Positions 7,911 through 18,612 of a DNA stretch of 64,000 nucleotides are shown piece after piece. Made by a program: the position numbers and the translations under genes. Under the pieces are notes generated by a model. It was not told where the DNA came from. It made no database searches and saw only the letters and a list, made by a program, of their open reading frames with translations. How positions within the stretch are numbered: the stretch's first letter is position 1; every line of letters begins with the position of its first letter. Origin of the DNA: CAYNUJ01 sp964573255 (lineage in GTDB: Bacteria; Bacteroidota; Ignavibacteria; Ignavibacteriales; Melioribacteraceae); contig CAZNJB010000003.1 of the NCBI GenBank assembly GCA_964573255.1, forward strand, positions 78,864 through 142,863, written 5' to 3'.

Positions 7911-10900
7911 ATGAAAAGGGCATTCTTATTAATTATCATCTTATTGGTGTACTCTACACAAATTTTTTCACAGAACAGTATTCGTTATAAATTTCAAATA
8001 CGTATTCCCGCACTGGGGATAGAAGTGCTTGAAGAATCAACATTTCTTGAAGGAGGTAGTTTTCAGATTCCGGACGTAAGCTTCAACCACCCTCCGTTCA
8101 ACGAATTATACGCAGCAGTAAAAAACGGTTATTTTTCATTGGATAATAACTCCATACAAAATGACATATATATGGAGATTACTCTGGAAGGATTAAATCC
8201 GCTTACCGGCGGATTATACGAAGTCTTTGGAGAGCCGCTCTTTTTAAATTTTAAAATTGATGTGTGGAATTTGCCAGATAATTACAGTGGACCTTATCCA
8301 CCAAATTTTGATCCGACTTCTCCCTTTTATTTTAATCCTTCTACCGGTTTGGAATTCCGAGTAAACAAAACTGATGCCTTCTATGCTTTTTTGGATCAAA
8401 TCGGAATTGATGCAACGGAAGATTTGGGATTTGCATTTATTCAAGCAACAAATTTTAGCGGTAATGATATTACCTCAATAGATGAAGCTGATTATGTGAG
8501 TTTTAAAACTAATCACCTTTCTAAATTCGGCGGAGGGAAAGGACACATACACGATGTCGTAATAGAAAACCAAACTATTATTTTAAGTCCGCCTAAGGGA
8601 TACTTCTCAAACAACACACCAAAATTAAAACTGTTTTTCTCACCGAGCGATAGTCTGATTCTGGAATGGGATAGATTTATTACAGAACCTAATACCAGAT
8701 TCATTTTCGGTTCATCTTCAGGTGTGTACGATTTAGGGGAATTCAACGTAACCGGTCAGAGAGCTGCATTTATTCCCGGCGGTACTCCTCATAATTTATC
8801 TACCGGAAGATATTACGGCTTGATAACTAATTCAATCCATAATACTTTCGACCAAATTGAAGAAGATTACAACAATGACCCGGCGGGGATTGATTTTTCG
8901 AATGAAATACAATTTATAATTGAAGCGCAGAACGCACCTGTACCACTTTCACCAAGAGGTGAAATAAATGATGCCACTCCCATATTCCAGTGGGATGCAA
9001 TTCCGGGTGTTCCCGCATACTGGCTTATAGTTTCCAGTACTCCTTTCACAGTCGTTTCCCTACCAAACGGAGACGTCAGCGTTCAAGGTGCAAATATATT
9101 ATGGAATTATATCACAGATCAAACAACAGTGCAATACGGTGAGAGAAATTCGAACTCCCCCTACAATGAAGACGCTCAACCTCTGCTCAACGGGAATGAA
9201 TACAATTATACAATTTTAAATTTATATGATAATACCGATATTTCATTCGCCAGTACTGTTTTCAGCGGAGCATTCGCATTTACATTTCAAACCGAGCAAC
9301 AATTGGATCAACCTCAATTAGTTCAACCGGTAGATAACACAGATTTTATAAGCGCAGAAGAGATTATCTTTAAGTGGGATCCGGTTCCAAATGCAAACAA
9401 CTACACACTCTATTTATATCAGAGAGTTCAAAGCTTTGCAGGAAATGAACAGCAAATTGATCTACCTATTTGGAATAATACAACAACCAATACAAGTATC
9501 ACTTTCCCTGCCATAACAGCGCTCACTAAAGGTTCTTATGTATGGAATATTATGGCAACGGATATATCCGGAACAGGAGCTTTAAGCGAAACATTTTTAT
9601 TTAATTATGATATTGAGATGGGAAGTTTTCGTGTTCAAGCCATAAACACTGAAACCGGCGAAAACTTGCTCGGTTTTAATGTTGAAGCAAATGCGGTAAG
9701 CGGCGGTGTTTCGCCATCCAATCCCTTCATCGTAACAAATTCCACCAGCTATACTGACAGCTTAGTCGTAGGCGATTACGAATTTGTTGGAAGTAAAACC
9801 GGATTTCATGATACAACTATCACAGCCAATATAAATTCAAGCAGTTTAACAAATATTGTACTTCATCTGCGCCCTTATCCTTCAATTATTACCGGAGAAG
9901 TAAGGGATAACGCAGATAATCCTGTATCCAGTGCCACCGTAAAGTTAACCAATTTATTAACATTAGATGTAACCAGCGTAACTTCGGGAGCAGGCGGTGA
10001 TTTTTCAGCAACAGTACCAAAAGGGACTTACAGCATTAAAGCAACAAAACCAGGTTACTTGTCATCCACACCAATAAATATTTCTCCTGATGACAATCAG
10101 TTCACTCTCACATCACCTTTAGTAATTACATTGGATAATGCAAATATATCAGGTCAAGTAATTAATGATGAAGGTCAGCCAGTTCAGTTGGCTACTGTTT
10201 TAGCAATTCAAGGAGATGATGTTAGACAGAAAACAACTAATGCAGCAGGAGCATTTTCATTCAACTTAAATTCGGGTACCTGGAAAATCGAAGTCTCTAA
10301 ATCAGGCTTTATTAGTCCTGATCCTGAAATCTATAATCTTGCAGTAGGAGATAATTTACAGAATCAAATGTTTACCCTAATACCACGCGCTAATCAAGTA
10401 ACCGGATTCGTCTATAAAGTAATTGGCGGAAGCGGAACTACTCCATTCGAAAATATAACCGTTACCGCTACACCGGATGCCGGAACTCCACAAACTTCAG
10501 AAACAAACAGCAGCGGTTCGTATTCTTTAAGTTTGAAGGGTGGTTCATATACGATAAGTGTGGATAAAAACGGATACTCCTCATCTGAACCGGTACATTT
10601 AACACTAAACGTAGCGGAATCTATTGCAGATATAAATTTTGTACTTACACCAAATCCTTCAACTGTTAAAGGAACAGTTACTTCCTTAGATGGAACTGCA
10701 CTTGGAGGAGTTACAATTAGCAACGGAATTTCTTCTGTTCAAACTTTACCAAATGGAAGTTATTCCTTGAGTACGTCATCTGGAAGTATGACAATAACTG
10801 CTGAAAAAACGAGCTTTATTTCTCCCGATCCCCAAAACATTTCCGTTTCCCCCGGACAAACATTAACTGGGATTGATTTTGTGATGATTCCAAATGCGGG

Positions 10901-13900
10901 AGTAATTTCAGGAAAGGTTACCTCTTTTAGTCAACCTCTCAGCAATGCTTTAGTTAGCGCGGTTTCTTCGGAACAAATATTGACTACAACTACAGATGCC
11001 GATGGTAATTATTCATTCAGCGTTAAACCCGGAAGTTGGTCGTTAACCGCTTCTAAGAGCGGATTCGTAAACAGTACTCCTTCTCAAGTGGTTATTGGAC
11101 CGGGTCAGCAGAGCATTAACAATGATTTTAATTTAGTTCAAAATACCGCTCTCATTTCCGGAACCGTGTCAGGTTCTTCAGGAGCAATATCAAATGCAAT
11201 AATCACAATCGCAGAAATTGATGACCCAGCAAATTCTATAAATTCTGTCACCAATATCAACGGTAATTTTGCGCTATCTGTTTCGGCAGGGAAAGCATAT
11301 AATGTGTCTATTTCAAAGACAGGCTACGGTGATTTTTCTTCAACCACTGATGTATTATCACCACAATCAACAACAACTTTTAACGTAACTCTTTCACCCA
11401 ATCCTTCTTCTGTTAGCGGTAAAGTATTCAACAATCTTCAAGAAGCACTTGCCGGTGCGACAGTTAGGCTTATTAAAACATCAACTGGACAATTAATTGA
11501 TGAAAAGACAACTCAATTTGACGGCACTTTTTCATTCGGACTTCCTGCCGGAAATTATACGATTGAAGCTTCGAAAGCAGGACATATTTCCAATAGCATA
11601 AATATTTCACTTGATGTCGGTACAAATCTAACAAATATCATTTTTAATCTTACCGAGAACTTCGCTGTTATTACCGGTTCGGTTAAAGACGTGCTTGATA
11701 ATCCCATTGGATCAGTTACAATCAATGCAACAGGAGATGCTGGAGGGGCCACAGTTACTAGCGATGAAAACGGTAACTTTATAATTTCTCGTTTATTGGG
11801 CGGTACATATCAGATTAAATTTAGCAAAGACGGTTTTTCCGATTCCACAATTACCAATTTTGTTATTGAAGACGGTCAATCGAAAATATTAAATATGAAT
11901 CTATTACTTTTAAACGGAAGAGTATTCGGAACAATTACCGATAACAATGGAAATGCTGTTGAAGGTGCAACAGTTAATTTAATTGGCAATAGTACTTTCA
12001 ATGCTTTGTCAGATGCTGAAGGAAAATTTGATATCACTTCGGTTAGTTACGGCTCTTATCAGCTAAGCGCGATTAAATCCGGTTTTACGCAAACCGGTAC
12101 AACAGAAATTACCATAACTCAAAATTCACCCGAAATTCAAACAAACTATAATGCACTTGTTCAAAACAATTCAATAATCCAAGGCGTAGTTAAAGACGAT
12201 GCTGGAAATCCTGTGGGAGGTGCTGTTATTACTATACAAGGCAACTTAGGAGCCGGCAATGCCGAAACCAACAATTCGGGGAATTATATTATTACATCTT
12301 TAGCGGCAGGTAATTACACAGTCTCTGCTTCAAAAGAAAATTATTCTTCCGCAAGTTCGAATGTATCGGTTGACGGAACGCTTCAGGTTGATTTAACGTT
12401 AGTTAAAAATAAAGCCAAAATTACAGGAAAGGTTACAGATCAATTGGGTGGCAGTTTGGTATTTTTACCTGCTGTAATTGCAATCTCATCTCTAGGTGAT
12501 ACTTATAACACAATTGCAAACACCTCGGGAGAATTCGAATTCGATGAAGTAGCCGATAACTTGGATTATACTATTTTTACCAATATATACCGCGAAGGCT
12601 ATATTAACGATACTACAGCAGTTAGTATACCTTTGGGAACCACCAGCGTTGGTCCTGTAGAACTTACCGTAACAATTAACAATTCACTGATAAACGGCAA
12701 CACAGGAATTGGAGATGCAACAATTACGTTTTTGGATAAAGCGACCAACCAGAGTAAACTCCTCACTACTACTTCCAGCGGAAATTATGAAATAAAATTT
12801 ATTCCAGTAGGAGATTATAAAATAACCCCGAGTAAATTAGGATATACCTTTTCTCCATCTTCCAAAGATGTTACAGTAGGAATCAGTGATTCAACTACAA
12901 TTGACTTCAGCGCAACATCCAATACCGGAAATATTATTATTACAGCAAAAGAATCTGATAATACTCCCGTATCTCAAGTTAATATTTCGGTTATTAGTAA
13001 CGATACTACAAAGATTTTCAATTCCACTACTAATGCCGAAGGCATTGCAGAATTCAATAATATTCCAGCTGATTCATATATCATATCCGCTTCGAAAGAC
13101 GGATATACATCAAATCCACCCAATACAACTAAAACATTAACCGCTAATCAAACTATTAATGTAGATTTCTTAATGAGTAAGAACTCCGCTAATTTGAGCG
13201 GAAAGGTTCTTAGAAGAGATAATGGACCAATTGACGGCGCTAATGTAAAACTGATTTACAAATCATCCGGGCAAACCGTATTTACGACAAGCGAAAACGG
13301 GAACTATACATTTGAATCCCTTCAAAGCGGAGATGCATTATTAGTTGCTGATAAAGTAGGATTCATTGCCGATACCTTGAACATTACTCTTAATCCCGGT
13401 GTTAACTTAACGGATCAGAATTTAACTTTAACACCTAACGTAATTAATATTTCAGGAAGAGTTCTCTTCAGAAACGAAGGAGTTGAAGGAGTAAATATTA
13501 CCGTATCATCTACAAACATATTTAATGAGGAAACAGACGCAAACGGAAATTTCTTATTTGTTGATATGCCCGTTAAAACAGGAACTACTGATACAACAAT
13601 TTATGACGTTAGAATTAATGATCCTGATTATCTCTCTATTGGTGAAATTGTTCAAGTTACCGGTAATCAACTTGGACAAACAATACAATTGAATGATTTC
13701 TTACTTCCATCGGGTGAAATAGTTTTAACTTTCTCAGATGGAGTAGATGTTCTACCCGGTGTACTAATTAATTTCACTAAACCTAATGGAACAACAATTT
13801 CTACCACTACCGGTTCTAAAGGAAGATTTAAGAGTGGCATGGACTTGAAAAAAGGGACTTATCAAATTAGTGCAAATAAAGAAAATTATTTGACACCTGA

Positions 13901-15599
13901 TAATAGCTATCTAACAGTTGCACTCGATACAGATACTTCAATTGTAAACAGAACTATATTGATGCCCTTTAATATTATTCCCATTGATTCAATGACTGCG
14001 GACGAATCAGCCTTATTAGTTATCAAATATAAAACTGATCAAAGTAATTCATCGGGAACTCTTTATTACAAAAAAGCATCTGCATCCAATTATACAACTG
14101 AGGTTCTACAAAATACAGGAAGCAGCTTCGAAGCTACAATCCCAGCACAATTCAGTTTGGAAGAGATCAATTATTACGTTTCAATTTATAACGCTACAGA
14201 TTCCGTTAATTATCGTTCGGACGTTTATACTATCACACCTATTGCAAAAGGTATATTGACAAACTTATCGGTAAGTCCAGAGATGGATAAATCGATATTA
14301 AGAGTAAACGACGGTTATCCTGTTTCAATTTCAATACGCGACGGATTGAACAATGATATGACCAATAAATTTACTGGAACAGTTCACGATGGCAGTTTGA
14401 CTTGGAGTTCCGATAATGTATCTGCATTTGAATTTACTTATCCGGATACCCAAGACAGCACACAATTAATAATCACTCCTAAAGCATTAGGAGATTACAA
14501 ATTAAAATTAACAGCTAAATTAAACGGTTCTGTTCTAACAAAATCGTTCAGCTTTACAGTTTCTGACATACCCCTAAAACTCATTACCGTTACAAGTCCC
14601 GTACAGCGCTTGAGTAATAGATCATTAGGTATTCAATTCAATTATTCCGCTACGGATACTTTAGATAGAGCTGTTCTATTAGGTAATTCTACCACTTGGA
14701 GCGTAACACCGGCGAATGCAGGTGCAATTTCTAATGCAGGATTTTTTACTCCTTTCGATACTACATTCATCGGAAACCCTGTAGTCTCCATCTACGATGA
14801 GATAAGCGGAGCGGAAGGTAAAAAACAGATTGCAGTTTACGCTACTGTACCACCTAACATAAATTACATTGTTACCGATGGAAGTGGAATGAGTTTAAAA
14901 ATATTACCTGGAACTCTCTCGTTCCCAATCGAATTATTTTTAAGTAAAGCACAAAATGGACCTTCGAAAAAAATATTCACTCCATTGGGTTCAGATAAAT
15001 CCTTCACTGTATCTTCACAATTATACAATATACAGTACAGTTCAAGTATTGCCCTTCCGGGGGACAGCCTATCTACTTCCGCTGAATTAAGTCTACCCGT
15101 AGAGGATAATTTAAAATTGTATAAGGGACAAAAATCCATCGGGCGTTACGAGCCGATTGATAAGAATTGGCTTCAGCTGAATATATCGAACAGCGCTCAG
15201 ACGTTTGTAACAACTAACGATTTCAGAAAATTTGGCGAGTATGCGGTTCTAACTGAAAATGAAGCGCTTGGGTTAAAATATGTATCCGTACTCCCATCTC
15301 CATTCTCTCCTTCAGTAGCTCCTCTAAAAATCGGATACTTTCTTACATCAATAGACCGCTTTGCTTCCGTTACGATTAAGATATATAATATCCGCGGAGA
15401 ATTAGTTAAAACTATTTTGGAAAACGATCTTCAAACACCCGGTCGGTACGGCAGCAAGAGTTCAAATAAGGAAATAACCTGGGACGGTTCTACAAATTCG
15501 GGTCGTCAAGCACGCAACGGAAGATATATTATTAAAATTGATGCAAACGACAGCAGCGGAAATACAAGTGAAATATTGCAAGTTATTTTAATTAAATAA
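7911..15599 (+). CDS. giant secreted protein with about 16 tandem carboxypeptidase-regulatory-like repeats
   Basis: The 2562-residue protein starts with a signal peptide (residues 1-20, ending before QNS). A unique N-terminal region (about 21-340) is followed by two fibronectin-III-like units (about 345-570; FQWDAIPGVPAYW and FKWDPVPNANNYT). About 16 carboxypeptidase-regulatory-like beta units of roughly 75-90 residues follow (about 570-2020). Each has a G-x-V-x-D...G-A-x-V start, a G-x-F/Y-x-F middle and a Y-x-I-x-A-x-K-x-G-Y/F end. Ig-like regions follow, and the last 100 residues form a FlgD-type Ig domain (YNIRGELVKTI, WDGSTNSGRQARNGRY). The function is probably that of a surface stalk or adhesin. 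The two genes behind it, 18 bp apart each, encode outer-membrane proteins. Confidence 0.85.
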   Translation: MKRAFLLIIILLVYSTQIFSQNSIRYKFQIRIPALGIEVLEESTFLEGGSFQIPDVSFNHPPFNELYAAVKNGYFSLDNNSIQNDIYMEITLEGLNPLTGGLYEVFGEPLFLNFKIDVWNLPDNYSGPYPPNFDPTSPFYFNPSTGLEFRVNKTDAFYAFLDQIGIDATEDLGFAFIQATNFSGNDITSIDEADYVSFKTNHLSKFGGGKGHIHDVVIENQTIILSPPKGYFSNNTPKLKLFFSPSDSLILEWDRFITEPNTRFIFGSSSGVYDLGEFNVTGQRAAFIPGGTPHNLSTGRYYGLITNSIHNTFDQIEEDYNNDPAGIDFSNEIQFIIEAQNAPVPLSPRGEINDATPIFQWDAIPGVPAYWLIVSSTPFTVVSLPNGDVSVQGANILWNYITDQTTVQYGERNSNSPYNEDAQPLLNGNEYNYTILNLYDNTDISFASTVFSGAFAFTFQTEQQLDQPQLVQPVDNTDFISAEEIIFKWDPVPNANNYTLYLYQRVQSFAGNEQQIDLPIWNNTTTNTSITFPAITALTKGSYVWNIMATDISGTGALSETFLFNYDIEMGSFRVQAINTETGENLLGFNVEANAVSGGVSPSNPFIVTNSTSYTDSLVVGDYEFVGSKTGFHDTTITANINSSSLTNIVLHLRPYPSIITGEVRDNADNPVSSATVKLTNLLTLDVTSVTSGAGGDFSATVPKGTYSIKATKPGYLSSTPINISPDDNQFTLTSPLVITLDNANISGQVINDEGQPVQLATVLAIQGDDVRQKTTNAAGAFSFNLNSGTWKIEVSKSGFISPDPEIYNLAVGDNLQNQMFTLIPRANQVTGFVYKVIGGSGTTPFENITVTATPDAGTPQTSETNSSGSYSLSLKGGSYTISVDKNGYSSSEPVHLTLNVAESIADINFVLTPNPSTVKGTVTSLDGTALGGVTISNGISSVQTLPNGSYSLSTSSGSMTITAEKTSFISPDPQNISVSPGQTLTGIDFVMIPNAGVISGKVTSFSQPLSNALVSAVSSEQILTTTTDADGNYSFSVKPGSWSLTASKSGFVNSTPSQVVIGPGQQSINNDFNLVQNTALISGTVSGSSGAISNAIITIAEIDDPANSINSVTNINGNFALSVSAGKAYNVSISKTGYGDFSSTTDVLSPQSTTTFNVTLSPNPSSVSGKVFNNLQEALAGATVRLIKTSTGQLIDEKTTQFDGTFSFGLPAGNYTIEASKAGHISNSINISLDVGTNLTNIIFNLTENFAVITGSVKDVLDNPIGSVTINATGDAGGATVTSDENGNFIISRLLGGTYQIKFSKDGFSDSTITNFVIEDGQSKILNMNLLLLNGRVFGTITDNNGNAVEGATVNLIGNSTFNALSDAEGKFDITSVSYGSYQLSAIKSGFTQTGTTEITITQNSPEIQTNYNALVQNNSIIQGVVKDDAGNPVGGAVITIQGNLGAGNAETNNSGNYIITSLAAGNYTVSASKENYSSASSNVSVDGTLQVDLTLVKNKAKITGKVTDQLGGSLVFLPAVIAISSLGDTYNTIANTSGEFEFDEVADNLDYTIFTNIYREGYINDTTAVSIPLGTTSVGPVELTVTINNSLINGNTGIGDATITFLDKATNQSKLLTTTSSGNYEIKFIPVGDYKITPSKLGYTFSPSSKDVTVGISDSTTIDFSATSNTGNIIITAKESDNTPVSQVNISVISNDTTKIFNSTTNAEGIAEFNNIPADSYIISASKDGYTSNPPNTTKTLTANQTINVDFLMSKNSANLSGKVLRRDNGPIDGANVKLIYKSSGQTVFTTSENGNYTFESLQSGDALLVADKVGFIADTLNITLNPGVNLTDQNLTLTPNVINISGRVLFRNEGVEGVNITVSSTNIFNEETDANGNFLFVDMPVKTGTTDTTIYDVRINDPDYLSIGEIVQVTGNQLGQTIQLNDFLLPSGEIVLTFSDGVDVLPGVLINFTKPNGTTISTTTGSKGRFKSGMDLKKGTYQISANKENYLTPDNSYLTVALDTDTSIVNRTILMPFNIIPIDSMTADESALLVIKYKTDQSNSSGTLYYKKASASNYTTEVLQNTGSSFEATIPAQFSLEEINYYVSIYNATDSVNYRSDVYTITPIAKGILTNLSVSPEMDKSILRVNDGYPVSISIRDGLNNDMTNKFTGTVHDGSLTWSSDNVSAFEFTYPDTQDSTQLIITPKALGDYKLKLTAKLNGSVLTKSFSFTVSDIPLKLITVTSPVQRLSNRSLGIQFNYSATDTLDRAVLLGNSTTWSVTPANAGAISNAGFFTPFDTTFIGNPVVSIYDEISGAEGKKQIAVYATVPPNINYIVTDGSGMSLKILPGTLSFPIELFLSKAQNGPSKKIFTPLGSDKSFTVSSQLYNIQYSSSIALPGDSLSTSAELSLPVEDNLKLYKGQKSIGRYEPIDKNWLQLNISNSAQTFVTTNDFRKFGEYAVLTENEALGLKYVSVLPSPFSPSVAPLKIGYFLTSIDRFASVTIKIYNIRGELVKTILENDLQTPGRYGSKSSNKEITWDGSTNSGRQARNGRYIIKIDANDSSGNTSEILQVILIK

Positions 15600-15617
15600 G
15601 ATTATCGGGTAATCATT

Positions 15618-16595
15618 ATGAAAATATTAAAATATTTAACTCTGATATTTATTACCATCGTCTTTAATATTAAGGGACAGGATTTGTCAGGAATACCCGG
15701 AGCGTTTGCCGATATTGGTTTCGGCGCTCGCCCTGTAGCGATGGGCGGCGCATTCGTAGGATTAGCTAATGATGTAAATTCTGTTCTTTGGAACCCGGCC
15801 GGCTTGGTGTTTCTCGATCGTTATCAAGCATCCTTTTCATACACTAATCAATTGGGCTTAATAAATTATCATTATTTAGCCGCCAGTTTACCATTGGGTA
15901 AATATAAAGGACTCGGTTTCTCTCTTATATCCTCCGGTGATAAAGCCCTGAGGGAATGGACATTCGGAACAAGTTATGCTCAGAAGTTATGGGGATTTTA
16001 TACTGGTATTACGCTCAAGTTTCGATTTGCTTCCTTCGGCAATAACGGTTTGAACGAGTCGGATTACATTGTATTCGATCAAGATGAAATTACAAGTGGA
16101 ATAGCTAACCAAGTAAACGGAAGTGCAATAGGATTCGGTTTTGATATTGGATTACTCTACCCGGTAAGCAAAGTCATTACGATCGGAACGCAATTAAGGG
16201 ATATCTATTCACCGGTATTCTGGGATTCCAAAACCAACTCATCCACAAAACAAACAAAAGGAAAATACAGCGAGACGGTTCCGCTGGAATGGACGCTTGG
16301 CAGTGCATTTAGATTAACCGATAATTTTGTTTTTGCTATTGATTACAGTCCTTCAATAATTGAAGATGCAAATCAGAAATTGATGGCTGGAATGGAAATT
16401 AAATTTCTTAATTTAATCTATTTGCGAAGCGGTTTGCAAAATCTAATTAATAATTTAGATGACGAACGTTACAGTTTTGGCTTGGGTTTAGATATCGGAG
16501 ATCTTATTGGAGATTCACGGATATTAATCGATTATACTTATTCAATAGAAGAATTGGCAAATTCTCAGAGATTCAGTTTGGGAATGAAGTTTTAA
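15618..16595 (+). CDS. PorV/PorQ-like outer-membrane beta-barrel protein
   Basis: The 325-residue protein has a signal peptide (1-20) and then the motif GARPVAMGGAFVGLANDV...WNPAGL near residues 33-62, typical of PorV/PorQ and UPF0164 proteins. The rest alternates in the manner of beta strands and ends in an aromatic Phe (SLGMKF), as outer-membrane barrels do. PorV proteins shuttle T9SS cargo, so a dedicated role for the giant protein encoded 18 bp upstream is plausible but inferred. The downstream gene starts 18 bp later. A 5-bp hairpin (GATTA/TAATC) lies in the gap to the upstream gene. Confidence 0.82.
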   Translation: MKILKYLTLIFITIVFNIKGQDLSGIPGAFADIGFGARPVAMGGAFVGLANDVNSVLWNPAGLVFLDRYQASFSYTNQLGLINYHYLAASLPLGKYKGLGFSLISSGDKALREWTFGTSYAQKLWGFYTGITLKFRFASFGNNGLNESDYIVFDQDEITSGIANQVNGSAIGFGFDIGLLYPVSKVITIGTQLRDIYSPVFWDSKTNSSTKQTKGKYSETVPLEWTLGSAFRLTDNFVFAIDYSPSIIEDANQKLMAGMEIKFLNLIYLRSGLQNLINNLDDERYSFGLGLDIGDLIGDSRILIDYTYSIEELANSQRFSLGMKF

Positions 16596-16613
16596 TTCAA
16601 ACGGAGAAGAGAA

Positions 16614-18284
16614 ATGAAAGGTTTAACGAAAATTTTCTTTATAATATTTTTTACTGTTTCCGTTGCATTTGCTCAAAGTTCGGACACACCGGAGCTTAGT
16701 TATTTTTCCGGCGGAACATTAAATCTTAATTTGAGTCTGGGACTTAATTCATCCGGACTTTCCCCGCATGGCGGAACATTCGGCGGAGTGCTTAGTCCAA
16801 ACTTGCAAAGCGGTGTTTATGCTGTTTTTGCTAATCCGGCAGAAATTGCAAATATTAAAAAAGCACAATTTACTTTTGACGGCAGTTTTGGATTGAGTAC
16901 CACTCTTTTCGGATTAGGGAAAAATGATTTGGTGTCGGATAAAGATATTAAATCGGGTACGGATACTTTCCTGGAAGATACGACTACATTTATTTATAAT
17001 CCGGATAATTTCAGAGCGGATACGAAAGTTAACAACTTGGATATTATGCTTCGCAAGGGAAGTATCGGAAGTATTGGTGCAGTTATACCAATTGCTAACG
17101 GCTGGAGCCTGGGTATCGGATACGCTCAGCCTGTAGATATTTCTTTAGATTTCTCACTCTCAAATCTTAATATGGGACTAAAAACAATTAAAATAGTTGG
17201 TAATAATGAAACGTCAATTGACTTTGTATTAAACACACAATTAGTTTCACAATTACAACTAAGAATGAACACTCTTTCATTTTCTCTCGGAGGAACAATT
17301 TTCGGCAATTCTACAACCGACAGACTGAATTTCGGGCTTACATTAAACCGCTACGAAATGACTAATAATATAGATTTTTTCTTTTACTCTGATGGAATGA
17401 TAGTACTCAATAACAGCAGTGAATATTATTTCAATGATCCAAACGACATTAACCTTTCGAAAGATAAAGGTGAAACAAATAAACTTTTCTGGAGAGCTAA
17501 AGGAAATTTCTCAAATTCCGGTTACGGATTCAAATTCGGTTTACACTTATCACCCAAAGAAACTATTCCTTTTATGGAATTTTCGATACTATATGACTAT
17601 GTACCCCAATTTAATATGAAAGATCCAATGGCAGTTAACGAAAGTTATCAGCCTAAATTTTTTACCGGCAGGTTACTTGGAGAAGATGAACAATCACTCG
17701 ATATAGTTATTGATTCATTAAATCTTGCTAAACCTAATTTAACGATTCCGACAAGCAATCCATTTTCAGACGAGGTTATTATTTCACTCCCCTCTTCACT
17801 TACTTTCGGATTTGATTTCAAACTCGGCGATCATACTCTTGCATTAAATATTTTGAAATACTTTAATGAATATTCGTACCAATTGGGACAATTCAAATTC
17901 GGGAAAAAACCATCAGCAGGTTTCAAAATGGGATTCGATTTCAAATTTCCAGTGGAGTATGAAGGATGGGATTGGATGCTTTTACCGGTTCGTTTTCTAT
18001 TCTTAGATATCGATGGATTTATGTTCCAAATATTTACCGATGAAACAGGTTATTCAAATCCGCACTTTAGATTTGGCGGAGGATTAATATTCGGTGAGTC
18101 AGTAGTGGAAGGATTTAACGACCAAGACCAAAGAAAATCACTCGAAGACGGGCTGAGTTCGCCTATTCCCTCCGGCTTTGCCTTCGGTAAGCAATATACA
18201 ATATTAGATAACCTTACTATTTCCACTCTCGTTTACGGTTATCCGGATATGTTTTTAAAATATTCTTTTGCTTATAGATTTTAG
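16614..18284 (+). CDS. outer-membrane beta-barrel protein of unknown family
   Basis: The 556-residue protein has a signal peptide (about 1-20, ending FAQ). Its Gly/Asn/Phe-rich, strand-like sequence ends in a C-terminal Phe (FAYRF), the usual barrel-insertion signal. The stretch SGVYAVFANPAEIAN near residues 65-80 recalls the NPA motif of PorV/FadL-type barrels. I do not recognise a specific family. It is the third gene of the giant-protein operon and may help export or anchor that protein. GAGAAGAG before the ATG serves as ribosome site. Confidence 0.75.
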   Translation: MKGLTKIFFIIFFTVSVAFAQSSDTPELSYFSGGTLNLNLSLGLNSSGLSPHGGTFGGVLSPNLQSGVYAVFANPAEIANIKKAQFTFDGSFGLSTTLFGLGKNDLVSDKDIKSGTDTFLEDTTTFIYNPDNFRADTKVNNLDIMLRKGSIGSIGAVIPIANGWSLGIGYAQPVDISLDFSLSNLNMGLKTIKIVGNNETSIDFVLNTQLVSQLQLRMNTLSFSLGGTIFGNSTTDRLNFGLTLNRYEMTNNIDFFFYSDGMIVLNNSSEYYFNDPNDINLSKDKGETNKLFWRAKGNFSNSGYGFKFGLHLSPKETIPFMEFSILYDYVPQFNMKDPMAVNESYQPKFFTGRLLGEDEQSLDIVIDSLNLAKPNLTIPTSNPFSDEVIISLPSSLTFGFDFKLGDHTLALNILKYFNEYSYQLGQFKFGKKPSAGFKMGFDFKFPVEYEGWDWMLLPVRFLFLDIDGFMFQIFTDETGYSNPHFRFGGGLIFGESVVEGFNDQDQRKSLEDGLSSPIPSGFAFGKQYTILDNLTISTLVYGYPDMFLKYSFAYRF

Positions 18285-18612
18285 TTTGATAAGTCACAGA
18301 GTAGAAACTAAGAGCAATTTTCCAGATTAGAAAATCTTATTAGCATTCCTCTCGGATTTTGCATTTGTATTATTCTATAAGCAACAACTTCAATTTTGGA
18401 GGGTGTCCAAAATAAATTTAGACAGCTCACTATCCCTTTCTATCAATTTAGTCTACTAACTACTTATATATAATTTTTCAGTTTTACTTTATTCCTTATT
18501 TCTCATAGCATCTTTCTAACAAGAAAAATTTATCGATGTAAATAATTCCGTTTAATTTTGTATTTTTTCAATCTCTAATTTTAACTAAAAACTTTAAGAC
18601 GGAATTTGCTTA
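18285..18612 (+). other. intergenic region with two weak hairpins
   Basis: No gene is visible in this 328-bp gap. ATTTTC/GAAAAT (18317-18335) could weakly end the upstream operon. An 8-bp perfect stem ATTTTGGA/TCCAAAAT with loop GGGTG lies at 18393-18413 and is followed by an AT-rich stretch. A TTTTGTATTTTTTC run near 18554-18570 may hold the dedA promoter. Confidence 0.4.

Noticed and set aside
9883..13950. DNA-level tandem repeat inside the giant gene
   Set aside because: The protein units are repeats, but their nucleotide sequences are too diverged to be a recent tandem array.
18393..18413. TTTTGGA...TCCAAAA hairpin as an insertion-sequence end
   Set aside because: No second end, transposase remnant or target duplication is visible nearby, so only the hairpin is reported.
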